Origin: Motiliproteus sp036960175 | Lineage (GTDB): Bacteria > Pseudomonadota > Gammaproteobacteria > Pseudomonadales > Balneatricaceae | Assembly (NCBI GenBank): GCA_036960175.1 | Contig: JBALWH010000011.1 | Location: 1 to 64,000 of the forward strand | Direction of reading: 5' to 3' | DNA length: 64,000 nucleotides | In this document: piece after piece, positions 26,555 through 36,243 of the stretch | How the letters are laid out: each line of letters starts with the position of its first letter | How positions within the stretch are numbered: the stretch's first letter is position 1 | Notes under the pieces: model-generated | The model's database searches: none | What the model was told of the DNA's origin: nothing | The model's input: the letters and a program-made list of their open reading frames with translations, nothing else | Program-made: the position numbers and the translations under genes

Positions 26555-27654
26555 GATTGTGCCTCCTGCTGCTTATCGCCTTTGCGATCGAACAACCCCA
26601 CTACACCCTTGGGCAAGAACAGCGTCACCAGTACAAAGATGGCTCCCAGGGCAAACAGCCAGACTTCTGGCATCGCCGCCGTAAAATAGGATTTCGCGTA
26701 GTTCACCATAATCGCCCCGGCCACCGCCCCAAAGAGCGTGGCGCGGCCACCCACCGCCACCCAGACCACCGCTTCGATGGAGTTCAGTGGTGAGAATTCA
26801 TTGGGGTTGATAATGCCTACCTGAGGAACATAAAGGGCACCCGCGACCCCAGCTAATACCGCCGACAGGGTGAAAACCCAGAGTTTGACCTTTTCAACCC
26901 GGTAACCAATAAAGCGCACCCGTGTTTCTGCATCTCGTATGGCCACACTAACCCGCCCAAGACGAGACTGCGTGACGCTGCGACATAGCAGATAACCGGC
27001 TGCAAGAGCAACGGACGAGGCGATAAACAAGCCAATGCGGGTGTTATCAGATTGCAGGCTGAAGCCTAGAATTTCTTTAAAATCAGTGAGCCCGTTGTTA
27101 CCACCGAAGCCCATTTCGTTGCGGAAAAAAGATAGCATCAGAGCGTAGGTCAACGCTTGGGTGATGATCGACAGATACACCCCGGTAACCCGGGAACGAA
27201 ACGCTAACCAGCCGAACAGAAAGGCCAGCAAGCCCGGAACCAGCATGACCATAATCAGCGAGAACCACAGCTGGTCAAAGCCCTGCCAAAACCAAGGCAG
27301 CTCCTGCCAGTCCAAAAACACCATAAAGTCCGGCAGCTCCGGGTTGCCGTAGACGCCACGATCACCGATCTGGCGCATCAGGTACATTCCCATGGCATAG
27401 CCACCGAGGCCGAAAAAAGCACCATGTCCGAGACTGAGGATCCCCAGATAACCCCAGGCCAGATCAACGGCTACCGCCAAGAGCGCATAACATAAGTATT
27501 TGCCCAGCAGGGTAACGGTATAAGTGGGTACATGCAGCACATGATCCGCCGCCAGCATCTGGTTGGACAGCGTCACCCCCAGAGTAATCGCTAACAACAG
27601 CGACAACATGATTTTTCCGCCGCGATCATCGGCAAGGATAGCTTTAATAAACAT
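26551..27654 (-). CDS. urtC: Urea ABC transporter permease UrtC
   Basis: A 367-residue LivM-type permease with about ten membrane helices. The conserved DLAWGYLGILSLGHGAFFGLGGYAMGMYL and the EAA-like loop (DAETRVRFIGYRV) are present. It forms the membrane channel with UrtB. It begins three bases after the urtB stop. Confidence 0.96.
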   Translation of the reverse strand: MFIKAILADDRGGKIMLSLLLAITLGVTLSNQMLAADHVLHVPTYTVTLLGKYLCYALLAVAVDLAWGYLGILSLGHGAFFGLGGYAMGMYLMRQIGDRGVYGNPELPDFMVFLDWQELPWFWQGFDQLWFSLIMVMLVPGLLAFLFGWLAFRSRVTGVYLSIITQALTYALMLSFFRNEMGFGGNNGLTDFKEILGFSLQSDNTRIGLFIASSVALAAGYLLCRSVTQSRLGRVSVAIRDAETRVRFIGYRVEKVKLWVFTLSAVLAGVAGALYVPQVGIINPNEFSPLNSIEAVVWVAVGGRATLFGAVAGAIMVNYAKSYFTAAMPEVWLFALGAIFVLVTLFLPKGVVGLFDRKGDKQQEAQS

Positions 27655-27657
27655 TGA

Positions 27658-29289
27658 TTAACCCTCCGCCGCTCGGCCCTTTTGCGGGAATAACCCACGG
27701 GGACGCTTTTGAATAAACAAAATAATAAAGACCAGCACCAAGATTTTTGCTAATACCGCTCCGGCCCAGGGCTCCATTACCTTGTTGGCAATCCCCAGCG
27801 ACAGGCCAGCTACAACCGTGCCCCAGAGATTCCCGACGCCGCCGAACACCACCACCATAAATGAATCGATGATGTAGGCCTGGCCCAGGTTAGGACCGAC
27901 ATTAGTGAGCTGACTCAACGCTACCCCGGCCACCCCGGCAACCCCGGAACCAAGACCGAAAGTCATGGCATCCACCCATTCCGAGCGTACCCCCATGGCC
28001 CGAGCCATCTGCCGGTTCTGAGACACCGCCCGTACCTGCAAACCCAGGCGCGTACGCTTAAGGATCAGGTGCAGCAACAGAAAAACCAGCAAACAGAAGG
28101 CGATGATATAAAGCCGATTGAGGGTTAACGAAAAGATACTATTGAGTTCCCAGGTACCGCTCATCCACTGCGGTGTTTCCACCGAGCGATTCAATGGCGA
28201 GAAAATACTGCGCACGGCTTGCTGCAGGATCAGGCTGATACCAAAGGTAGCCAGCAGCGTCTCCAGCGAGCGCCCATAGAGAAAGCGGATCACCCCACGC
28301 TCAATCGCAATTCCCACCAATCCGGAGACAATAAAGGCGGCAGGCACAGCTATAAACAACGAGTACTCGATAGCATCCGGCAGCAGCAGCTGAATCACGT
28401 ACGTGGTATAGGCGCCGATCATGATCAGCTCGCCATGAGCCATATTGATCACCCCCATTACCCCGAAGGTGATCGCCAGACCAATGGCGGCGAGGATTAG
28501 CACGGACCCCAGGCTGATGCCAAAAAACAAGGTTTCCATATGTCCGTAGAAGGAAACCTGGGAATCAATTCTCTTGAGCGCTTTAACGGCGGCTTTGCGG
28601 ACCTTCTCGCTGTCATCTGTTGCGGCCATTGCCGCCACTTTATTTCGCACGGTGGGATAGAGGCTGCCCGCCATGGCCTTCAGCGCGCTGATACGTACCG
28701 ATTCCTGCTTATCCCCTGCCCGAGCCAGAGCGATGGCGATGGCCAACACCTCACGCACATCGGCATCCTGTTCTTTTGTTTGGCGGTCCAGCAGCACGCC
28801 TAATGAACCCTGATTGATGTCAGAGAGCATAGACTCCAGCGCATCAAGTCGTACTTGTGCAGAAGCATTTCCTAACTGTAGCGCCGCGAGAGTCTGAGTC
28901 AGCAAGTTACGTAAATTGTTATTGATGGAGACTTTTTTGACCTTGCGCTTACCCTCCTGACCAAGGGATTCGCCCGTGATGGCATCGCTAATCAGATAGC
29001 CGTCAGGATTTTTCTCAGCGCGCACAATGCGCTTGTCTTTTTTACGGTAGTACAGTTCGCCCTGCGCCATGGCCTTGAGCAACTGCACCGACTGTTCGTG
29101 GTTGGAGGCGGACAGCAACTTGATTGCCTGCGCCTTTTTGTCGAAGCTCTTTTCCGCCAGCAGTGTTATACCCTGATCGAAATTACTGTCGGCATAAGCT
29201 GAGGATGAAATCCCGGCAGCGGACAGACTCAGCAGCATCACTGCCAACGCAGTGGCGAACCATCGATATGGAAACGAGAGTATTACCAT
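27658..29289 (-). CDS. urtB: Urea ABC transporter permease UrtB
   Basis: A 543-residue LivH-type permease. Residues 1-33 form a signal-like segment, followed by a periplasmic region of about 220 residues with helical-repeat character (ALKAMAGSL, AAVKALKRID), then the multi-helix permease with GVMGVINMAHGELIMIGAY. The long N-terminal domain is normal for UrtB and distinguishes it from amino-acid LivH. A 155-bp leader separates it from urtA. Confidence 0.95.
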   Translation of the reverse strand: MVILSFPYRWFATALAVMLLSLSAAGISSSAYADSNFDQGITLLAEKSFDKKAQAIKLLSASNHEQSVQLLKAMAQGELYYRKKDKRIVRAEKNPDGYLISDAITGESLGQEGKRKVKKVSINNNLRNLLTQTLAALQLGNASAQVRLDALESMLSDINQGSLGVLLDRQTKEQDADVREVLAIAIALARAGDKQESVRISALKAMAGSLYPTVRNKVAAMAATDDSEKVRKAAVKALKRIDSQVSFYGHMETLFFGISLGSVLILAAIGLAITFGVMGVINMAHGELIMIGAYTTYVIQLLLPDAIEYSLFIAVPAAFIVSGLVGIAIERGVIRFLYGRSLETLLATFGISLILQQAVRSIFSPLNRSVETPQWMSGTWELNSIFSLTLNRLYIIAFCLLVFLLLHLILKRTRLGLQVRAVSQNRQMARAMGVRSEWVDAMTFGLGSGVAGVAGVALSQLTNVGPNLGQAYIIDSFMVVVFGGVGNLWGTVVAGLSLGIANKVMEPWAGAVLAKILVLVFIILFIQKRPRGLFPQKGRAAEG

Positions 29290-29444
29290 GCCAGAGGTTT
29301 CCTTATCCCAGCCTCGTCGCCGGAATAGATAAAAATGAGGAAGATCAGTACCGCCTCCCTGGCTTGCTAAAACCAGAAAGACGGTGGCTATTAATCGGTG
29401 GATTAATGGGTACTAAAATCAGCACCCCTTATCAGCAGTTTCGA

Positions 29445-30731
29445 TCAGAAGTTCTGACCAGAACACTTGGCTGTTTTGACGTTGTAGTTACCGCAATGGA
29501 GCGGAGCACGCCAATCGGAGATCAGATCCTTAGAACCAGGCAGGAAGTCAGACCAAGCATCACCCAAGACGGTACCGGAAGTTGACCAGACCACTTCAAA
29601 CTGACCGTCGTCCTGGATCTCACCGATCAACACCGGCTTAGTGATGTGATGGTTAGGGGCCATAGTCGCAAAACCGCCGGTCAAGTTAGGTACAGCAACA
29701 CCGATGATGGCTTCCTGTACGGCAGGCGCATCGGTAGTACCGGCTTTCTTAACCGCTTCTACCCACATTTTGAAACCGATGTAATGCGCTTCCATAGGGT
29801 CGTTAGTGACCCGATTGTCATCCTTGATATAGCTCTGCCACTTGCTGATAAATTCATCATTGGCTTCAGAATCGACACTCATAAAATAGTTCCAGGCAGC
29901 CAAATGGCCGACCAGAGGTTTGGTGTCGATACCCGACAACTCTTCTTCACCAACAGAGAAAGCCACAACCGGAATATCTGCCGATGATATGCCCTGATTA
30001 CCCAACTCTTTGTAAAAAGGCACGTTAGCATCACCATTGATGGTGGAAACTACCGCTGTCTTCTTACCGGCAGAACCGAATTTTTTCACATCAGAAACAA
30101 TACTCTGCCAATCGGAATGACCGAAGGGGGTGTAGTTGATCATGATATCTTCGTCGGCAACGCCTTTAGCCTTCAGGTACGCCTCGAGAATTTTGTTGGT
30201 AGTGCGTGGGTAAACATAGTCCGTACCCGCCAGCACCCAGCGCTTCACACCCAGGTCATTCATCAGGTAGTTAACGGCAGGAATGGCTTGCTGATTGGGC
30301 GCAGCACCGGTGTAGAAAACGTTCTTGGAAGATTCTTCACCTTCATACTGCACCGGGTAGAAAAACACGCTATCCAGCTCTTCGATAACGGGCAATACAG
30401 ACTTACGAGAGACCGAGGTCCAGGATCCGAAGATCGCGTCTACCTTATCTTTCTCAATCAACTCACGGGCTTTTTCCGCAAACAAAGGCCAGTTAGATGC
30501 AGGATCAACAACAACCGCTTCCAGCTGTTTGCCAAGCAAGCCACCGGCCTTGTTCTGCTCTTCGATCAACATCAGCATGGTGTCTTTCAGAGTGGTCTCA
30601 CTGATAGCCATGGTGCCTGATAATGAATGCAATACACCCACTTTAATCGTGTCTGCAGCCAGTGCTGAGGTAGCCATTGCAGAAGCACTCAGTGTCAGTG
30701 CTATCGCTGCTGCCATCTTGCTAATTTTCAT
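29445..30731 (-). CDS. urtA: Urea ABC transporter substrate-binding protein UrtA
   Basis: A 428-residue periplasmic protein with a signal peptide (residues 1-25, cleavage near ALAADT) and the family core KVGVLHSLSGTMAISETTLKD, FGSWTSVSRKSVLPV and FYPVQYEGEESSKNV. It captures urea (possibly short amides) for the UrtBCDE complex. The start at 30731 has a GAAGGA ribosome site; the longer frame adds an unrelated N-terminus. The 415-bp region upstream is the likely control point of the whole urt-ure cluster. Confidence 0.97.
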   Translation of the reverse strand: MKISKMAAAIALTLSASAMATSALAADTIKVGVLHSLSGTMAISETTLKDTMLMLIEEQNKAGGLLGKQLEAVVVDPASNWPLFAEKARELIEKDKVDAIFGSWTSVSRKSVLPVIEELDSVFFYPVQYEGEESSKNVFYTGAAPNQQAIPAVNYLMNDLGVKRWVLAGTDYVYPRTTNKILEAYLKAKGVADEDIMINYTPFGHSDWQSIVSDVKKFGSAGKKTAVVSTINGDANVPFYKELGNQGISSADIPVVAFSVGEEELSGIDTKPLVGHLAAWNYFMSVDSEANDEFISKWQSYIKDDNRVTNDPMEAHYIGFKMWVEAVKKAGTTDAPAVQEAIIGVAVPNLTGGFATMAPNHHITKPVLIGEIQDDGQFEVVWSTSGTVLGDAWSDFLPGSKDLISDWRAPLHCGNYNVKTAKCSGQNF

Positions 30732-31146
30732 GACGTTTCCTTCCTTCATTCGTGAGGTTGCGCAAAGGTCATTCAAGCCTGTAACGCACCACTGTGATGG
30801 GATCGGAGTCAGCACTTTGTGCAACTGGGTCGTTGCCTGACAAGCCTGCTCCGGGCCTAAAAGTCAGATTCAATTATTGATAATTAGACAGGCAACAGAT
30901 ATGCGCTGATTCACATAGGGGGGTACGTCATTTGACGTATATGAAACATTAAGACGCTATTTCAGAATGCCTGCAGAACGCAGTAACCTGTATGAATGCG
31001 ATAAAAGAATGGTTTGGAGTTTTTCCTAAATTTAAGGGTCTCCTAAATCTGAAGTACCTCACAAATTTCAAGTACCAAATTCGAAGCCCCCCTCCCAAAG
31101 GAGAACTATTCAGAAACTGTAGTGCTCCAATAAGCCCAGACAAAGA
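30732..31146 (-). promoter_or_regulatory. Control region upstream of urtA
   Basis: 415 bp between the response regulator gene and urtA, all genes on the minus strand. It holds a palindrome at 30924-30939, 193 bp upstream of the urtA start. Beside it on the minus strand is a C-run followed by TATGTGAAT, then AT-rich DNA (taattatcaataattg). Inverted copies of the element gttgcctg occur near 30830 and 30890. I find no -24/-12 sigma-54 promoter. The remainder shows nothing else I can name. Confidence 0.5.
30924..30939. promoter_or_regulatory. Palindromic operator candidate
   Basis: tacgtca (30924-30930) and tgacgta (30933-30939) form a perfect 7-bp dyad with a 2-base spacer. The symmetry and size fit a dimeric LuxR/NarL-type helix-turn-helix protein, and the gene for such a regulator ends about 210 bp away. 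Assignment of this regulator to the site is inference. Confidence 0.55.
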
Positions 31147-32055
31147 TTATTCAGTCACCATTAACTTCAAAGCAACCCCCGCCGCTGAGGTGCGGTTTTC
31201 TACCCCCAGCTTGGGGAAGATTGTCTCCAGATGCTTATTAACAGTACGAGGGCTCATCTCCAGTATTTCCGCCGCTTCGCGGTTGGTCTTGCCGTTAGCA
31301 ATCCAATAGAGCACCTCGGATTCCCGCTCTGTCAGTGATAACTGTGCTTTCAACATGGAAGCACCAGTGGGGCGGCCGCCATCGATCAGCTTGAGTAGTT
31401 TCTCGCCATCGGCTTGATGACTGATCAGGCGCACTGCCAGGGGGTAGTCGAGATCGGTCAGTGTCAGCTGCTGATTGAGTTCCGGCTGGTGTTGCAACCA
31501 GCGTTGCAGTTGCGACGCTAATTGCGTTTGTTGCCAGTGGCTATCGACCTTGGCCTTCGCCAACAGCGCATAAGTTTGCGGCGTGGCCCAGCGGATCTGC
31601 CCATCTTGGTTCACCGTGGCCAGATTCTGGCCGGTGCTGTCCAGAGCGGTGTGGGCACTGGTGGTGAGGCGGGCATTGGACAGATGCACCTTCATCCGCG
31701 CCAGCAACTCGTGTGGATTAATAGGCTTGGTCAAATAGTCGACCCCGCCGCATTCTAGGCCCCGCACCACATCTTCGGTTTCCGTCAGGCCGGTCATAAA
31801 AATAACCGGGATGGAAGCCAGTTCTGGATCAGCTTTCAGGGCGCGACAGGTCTCGAAGCCATCCATATTGGGCATAATGGCATCCAGCAGAATAATATCC
31901 GGGCGAATGCGACGAGCCACCGTCAGCGCCTGGCGCCCCTCCAGTGCCACCAACACATCCAACCCCGCACCATCCAGCGCATCATTGATCAGGCTAAGGG
32001 CGTCAGGCGAATCGTCTACGACCAGCACAATGTCGTTGCGGCACGGGCTATTCAT
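31147..32055 (-). CDS. Response regulator with receiver and LuxR-type HTH
   Basis: A 302-residue regulator: receiver domain at about 1-125 with acidic pair VDDSP, phospho-aspartate in LLDAIMP near residue 54 and lysine in LTKPI; a middle segment (about 140-225) with PAS-like features (VNQDGQIRWATP); and a C-terminal LuxR/NarL helix-turn-helix (LTERESEVLYWIANGKTNREAA). The middle domain makes it longer than ordinary NarL proteins. The start overlaps the kinase stop (ATGA), so the pair is translationally coupled and should act together, most likely on urtA and downstream genes. Confidence 0.92.
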   Translation of the reverse strand: MNSPCRNDIVLVVDDSPDALSLINDALDGAGLDVLVALEGRQALTVARRIRPDIILLDAIMPNMDGFETCRALKADPELASIPVIFMTGLTETEDVVRGLECGGVDYLTKPINPHELLARMKVHLSNARLTTSAHTALDSTGQNLATVNQDGQIRWATPQTYALLAKAKVDSHWQQTQLASQLQRWLQHQPELNQQLTLTDLDYPLAVRLISHQADGEKLLKLIDGGRPTGASMLKAQLSLTERESEVLYWIANGKTNREAAEILEMSPRTVNKHLETIFPKLGVENRTSAAGVALKLMVTE

Positions 32056-35000
32056 GACTGCTTTTGCTCCAGGCAATGGGCGAGTTGTTCGAATTGAAAG
32101 TTTTTACACAGCTGCTCCAGATGGGATTGGGTCACCCCACAGAGAATCGCTTCATCGGCAATACGGGCCAGACTTTCCTGCACCCCCTTGCGGTATCCCA
32201 TCTCCGCGAAGGCCTTTAGCTCCAAAATCAAACTATGGTCAGGAATTGTGATTTGTTCAGACGAGGCAGCTATATGACCCGCAGCCATATGACCCGCAAC
32301 GACCGGCTTAAAGGTCACTGCTGGTATCGCTGCAGCCATTTCCTGATAGGTCCATTCCAGCTTCAGGTGCTGAGCCAGTTTATCCAGCAATTTATGATTA
32401 CTCACAGGCTTAACCAGATAGTCATCATAAGAAGACTGATATTGCGGATCTCGGTCATGCTCCTGAGCATCCGCCGAGAGCATAATAATCGGCACCTGGA
32501 GCTGGCGCTGCCGCAGCGCTCGAGCCAGTTCCAGACCGTTCATCCCGGGCATGGACACATCCAGCAGAAACAGGTCCGGCTGACTCTTCTCCAGCAACGC
32601 CAGACAGGCCTCTGCATCGTGGGCCTCGAGGGTCTTAAATCCGCAGGGGTTCAACAGGTCAGATAACAAACCACGCAATATAGGATCATCATCAACCAGA
32701 CAGATAGTGCGCTCATAACCCTCATAGCCAGCGATTTGTTGCCGTCGATCTTCAAACACCTCGGCATTGTTAACCCAGGGCAGCATCAGGCTCACCTTAA
32801 AACAGCTACCTGATTCCTGGGTGCTATCGACCTGCAGGTCGCCGCCCATAATTTCGGTCAGCAACTTTACGATTGTCAGCCCCAAACCGGTTCCCGGAAG
32901 ATTGGCAGTATCGGCATTTCGAACCCGCTCAAAGGGATCAAAGATACGCTTTAGCTGATCGGGAGGAATACCCGGACCGGTGTCGGTGATACTAAATTCT
33001 GCCACCTGATTGCGGTAGTGAATGTCGAAATTTACCTGCCCCTCTGGCGTGTACTTCACCGCATTGGAAAGCAAATTAATCAGAATCTGACGCAGCCTTT
33101 TTTCATCGGTGATAATGACGTTGGGCAAGGCATCGTGAACGCTGCATTTAAAAACGATGCCCTTAGCCTCGGCTTGCATACGGAACATGCTGGCCAGCTG
33201 TTCAATCAGCTGCGGTAACTGCACCCGGCTACGATACAGATCCAGCCGACCGGCCTCGATCTTGGAAATATCCAGTAAGCCCTCAATCAGATCGGTGAGG
33301 TACTGACCACTGCGGTGAATAATTTCCAGGCCATTACGATGCTGGCTGGGGGTCTCGGGTTTTTCCGACAGCAACTGAGCATAGCCAAGAATCGACTGCA
33401 GCGGTGTTCGAAGTTCATGACTGATACCCGTTAAATATCGACTTTTAGCATCATTTGAGCGCTCTGCCAGCTCTTTCGCCTGCTGTAATTCGAGGTCAGT
33501 TTTTTTGTGTGCCTCGATCTCCATGGTGAGCTTTTTGGTCTGCCGATTTGACTCTTCCTGCGCCACCACACGACTCTCATGAGCCAGCAGGAATAGCCAG
33601 GTAAGCACCCCGGAAACGATGAGGAAGGTGAAAAACAAGGTCCAGATGGTCTGCCCCAGCAACAGCGCTTCTGCTTCCGTGGCCGGTTTCATCTGCCGGT
33701 ATACCACCGCCATCAAAGCACCATTCAGAAGGTTGCAGGCCAGCAACAACCCCATAAAACGCCCAAGCCTGGAATTAACCATGGACGCGGCCTTGCGCGG
33801 CAGGAACAGATACAGAAACTCAATCACCTGATTAGACAAACGCGCATGCGGCTTACAGCTTTCCAGACAACGCACATCCAACGAACAACAGAGCGAGCAG
33901 ATCGGCTGCATGTAGGCGGAGCAGTAGCTCATATCTTCTTGCTCGAAGCTGTTTTCACAGATACCGCAAGTGAGTACTTGCGGCTGGCTAGCATCCTGAT
34001 TCTGAGAGTTCAGTTCAATCAGCGGCAACAGCTCTGGAGACTGCCGTGCCAGGTAGTAACGTCCCTTAGTAATCCAAGCGATGAAAGGCACGCAGATAAA
34101 ACAGCTCAATAGACTGACAAAGTGGCTGAGATTCCGAGCCACCTCACCAAACACTCCCAGATAGCTGAGCATCCCCAAGCTGCTGGCCACCAACATCGAC
34201 CCTGTGCCTACCGGATTAATATCGTAGAGATGTCCGCGTTTAAACTCGATATAGGAAGGACTGAGCCCCAGCGGCTTGTTGATCAATAAGTCCGCCGCCA
34301 GAGACCCCAGCCAGCTAACCGCTACTATGGCAAAAATCCCCAGGATCGCCTCCAACGCCTGATAGATACCCAATTCCATCAACAACAGAGCAATGGTGAC
34401 GTTAAATACCAGCCATACCACTCGTCCCGGATGGCTGTGGGTCAGGCGCGAGAAGAAATTGGACCAGGCGATGGAGCCTGCGTAAGCGTTGGTCACGTTG
34501 ATCTTCATTTGCGAAATAATCACCATCAGCGCCGCCAGCACCAATGACATCTGTGGCGAATGGGTCAGATAGTTAAACACCCGCTGGTACATATGGGTGG
34601 GATCGGCAGCCTGCTCAAAAGCCATGCCCTGAGTGATAGCCAGATAAGCCAGAAAAGACCCCAGCAGCATCTTAATCAGACCGACAATCACCCAGCCGGG
34701 GCCAGCCAGAACCAACCAGAACCACCAGCGTCCTTTATTCTCTGTGGTTTTCGGCGGCATAAAGCGCAGGTAATCAACCTGCTCGCCAATCTGCGCCACC
34801 AAGGCAAAGAACACCGACGCCGCAGCACCAAAAAGCACGATATCAAAGTGACCGGCACCAGACACCGATTCTGGACTGTAGGTTGACCAGTCATCGAGCT
34901 TATCGAACTCATAGACCACCACGATAACCAGGGCTGAACACTGCAACAGCAACCATAAGGTCTGAGTGCCCAACTGAAATTTACTGATAGCGGTAATACC

Positions 35001-35528
35001 GTGGGTAACGATCGGGATCACCGCAACCGCCGATAGAAAGTAGCCAATCGATAACGGAATACCCAATAACACCTGTAGAGCCGATGCCAGTATTGCCGCC
35101 TCTATGGCAAAAAATATAAAGGTAAAAGAAGCATAAATCAGCGAGGTAATAGTAGAGCCCAGATAACCAAAGCCCGCCCCGCGGGTGAGCAAATCGATAT
35201 CCAGACCATGCTTGGCGGAATAGTAGGCGATGGGAAAGCCGGTAATAAAAAAGACCAGGCATACCGTAATCATGGCAATGACGGTATTGGTGAAACCGTA
35301 ATTGAGTGTGACCGCTGCGGCCAACCCCTCCAGCGCCAGAAAAGCAGTGGCACCCAGAGCGGTTTTTGCCACGCGCTCGATACTCATCTTTCGCGCGCTT
35401 TGTGCGGTAAACCGCAAGGCGTAATCTTCAAGTGTCTGGTTAGCAACCCACTTGTTGTAATGACGGCGAACTTTAAATATTTTCTGGGAAGCTGGCATTA
35501 CGTACACAACTCTTCGTACGGGCACCAT
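32052..35528 (-). CDS. NCS1-permease / hybrid histidine kinase fusion
   Basis: An up to 1158-residue inner-membrane sensor. Residues about 25-480 form a multi-helix domain of the NCS1 (cytosine/purine/allantoin permease) type, opening YNKWVANQTLEDYALRFTA. A cysteine-rich segment (about 515-565: CGIC, YC, PICSLCC, RCLESC) follows, then two more helices and a coiled coil. HisKA has its histidine in ISHELRTPLQS near 700. HATPase_c has DTGPGIPP and GTGLGL, and a receiver has its aspartate in LLDVSMP near 986. The tail of about 85 residues has no Hpt histidine. The start could also be the ATG at 35498. The layout resembles the SSS-transporter kinases CbrA/CbrS, with a different transporter family. 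Confidence 0.92.
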   Translation of the reverse strand: MVPVRRVVYVMPASQKIFKVRRHYNKWVANQTLEDYALRFTAQSARKMSIERVAKTALGATAFLALEGLAAAVTLNYGFTNTVIAMITVCLVFFITGFPIAYYSAKHGLDIDLLTRGAGFGYLGSTITSLIYASFTFIFFAIEAAILASALQVLLGIPLSIGYFLSAVAVIPIVTHGITAISKFQLGTQTLWLLLQCSALVIVVVYEFDKLDDWSTYSPESVSGAGHFDIVLFGAAASVFFALVAQIGEQVDYLRFMPPKTTENKGRWWFWLVLAGPGWVIVGLIKMLLGSFLAYLAITQGMAFEQAADPTHMYQRVFNYLTHSPQMSLVLAALMVIISQMKINVTNAYAGSIAWSNFFSRLTHSHPGRVVWLVFNVTIALLLMELGIYQALEAILGIFAIVAVSWLGSLAADLLINKPLGLSPSYIEFKRGHLYDINPVGTGSMLVASSLGMLSYLGVFGEVARNLSHFVSLLSCFICVPFIAWITKGRYYLARQSPELLPLIELNSQNQDASQPQVLTCGICENSFEQEDMSYCSAYMQPICSLCCSLDVRCLESCKPHARLSNQVIEFLYLFLPRKAASMVNSRLGRFMGLLLACNLLNGALMAVVYRQMKPATEAEALLLGQTIWTLFFTFLIVSGVLTWLFLLAHESRVVAQEESNRQTKKLTMEIEAHKKTDLELQQAKELAERSNDAKSRYLTGISHELRTPLQSILGYAQLLSEKPETPSQHRNGLEIIHRSGQYLTDLIEGLLDISKIEAGRLDLYRSRVQLPQLIEQLASMFRMQAEAKGIVFKCSVHDALPNVIITDEKRLRQILINLLSNAVKYTPEGQVNFDIHYRNQVAEFSITDTGPGIPPDQLKRIFDPFERVRNADTANLPGTGLGLTIVKLLTEIMGGDLQVDSTQESGSCFKVSLMLPWVNNAEVFEDRRQQIAGYEGYERTICLVDDDPILRGLLSDLLNPCGFKTLEAHDAEACLALLEKSQPDLFLLDVSMPGMNGLELARALRQRQLQVPIIMLSADAQEHDRDPQYQSSYDDYLVKPVSNHKLLDKLAQHLKLEWTYQEMAAAIPAVTFKPVVAGHMAAGHIAASSEQITIPDHSLILELKAFAEMGYRKGVQESLARIADEAILCGVTQSHLEQLCKNFQFEQLAHCLEQKQS

Positions 35529-35784
35529 TGCACCGTATCAGTGCCAGCGATCCATAAAAGACACTTCACGCGCACCGTAAAAATGCACCCTGTCGATTAT
35601 CTATCCAGTATCTGGCATCTAACGGGGAATATTGCAGAGTCTGTGCCAATTACAAATGCGATATTTTGGCGCAATTGATACCTGGCCGATTGCGGTGATA
35701 AATACGTATGAAGGTAGTTTCTTGCGGGGAAGTACAGGCGCTTGCTCGAGGCAAAGCGCCTATAATAAATCAGTCAGATAATAA

Positions 35785-36243
35785 TCACTGAACAGACGTC
35801 ATAGTCGGAACGACGGCACCGGCCTTAACGGTTTTTAAACGACATTTGAGATCCATGTCGTTACCACTATCCAGCATGTACATGAGGCAGGCGTAGTCGA
35901 TATTTGAACGCGGGGTAAACTCATAGAGTTCCGAGTTCTCAACCCAGGTATCCAGTTCATACATGAAGTCTGGGGGTAGTAGCCTAGCCTCTGGGCCTGT
36001 AGTTCCCTTAGGAAAACAATCCATCGCCATCGCCTTACCGCTATCCAGCATCAACATAATACAGGCCTGATTAGGATTGGATTGCATCGTGAACTCATAG
36101 ACTTCAGAGTTCTCTGCCCAGGTATCCAGCTCGTAGGCGAAATCAGGATCCTGAGTTGACAGGTTGGTGGTACTGCCATTATCACAGCCTGCCAGCAACA
36201 GAGCCATCACAGCAGCCAGTGCTATTCCATAATTGTTCCACAT
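35785..36243 (-). CDS. Lipoprotein with internal two-fold repeat
   Basis: A 152-residue lipoprotein: signal peptide ending in the lipobox LLAGC (C20). The mature part contains two copies of a 45-residue unit (about 34-79 and 92-136) sharing F-YELDTW-ENSE-YEF, then AC(I/L)M-MLDSG and a final cysteine. Each copy has two cysteines at matching positions (61/76 and 119/134), suggesting one disulphide per repeat. I do not recognise the family. It has no operon partner. Confidence 0.75.
   Translation of the reverse strand: MWNNYGIALAAVMALLLAGCDNGSTTNLSTQDPDFAYELDTWAENSEVYEFTMQSNPNQACIMLMLDSGKAMAMDCFPKGTTGPEARLLPPDFMYELDTWVENSELYEFTPRSNIDYACLMYMLDSGNDMDLKCRLKTVKAGAVVPTMTSVQ

Noticed and set aside
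30732..31146. Sigma-54 promoter for urtA (NtrC control)
   Set aside because: I searched by eye for GG-N10-GC elements resembling TGGCAC-N5-TTGC on the minus strand and found no acceptable match; nitrogen control may act through the LuxR-type regulator instead.
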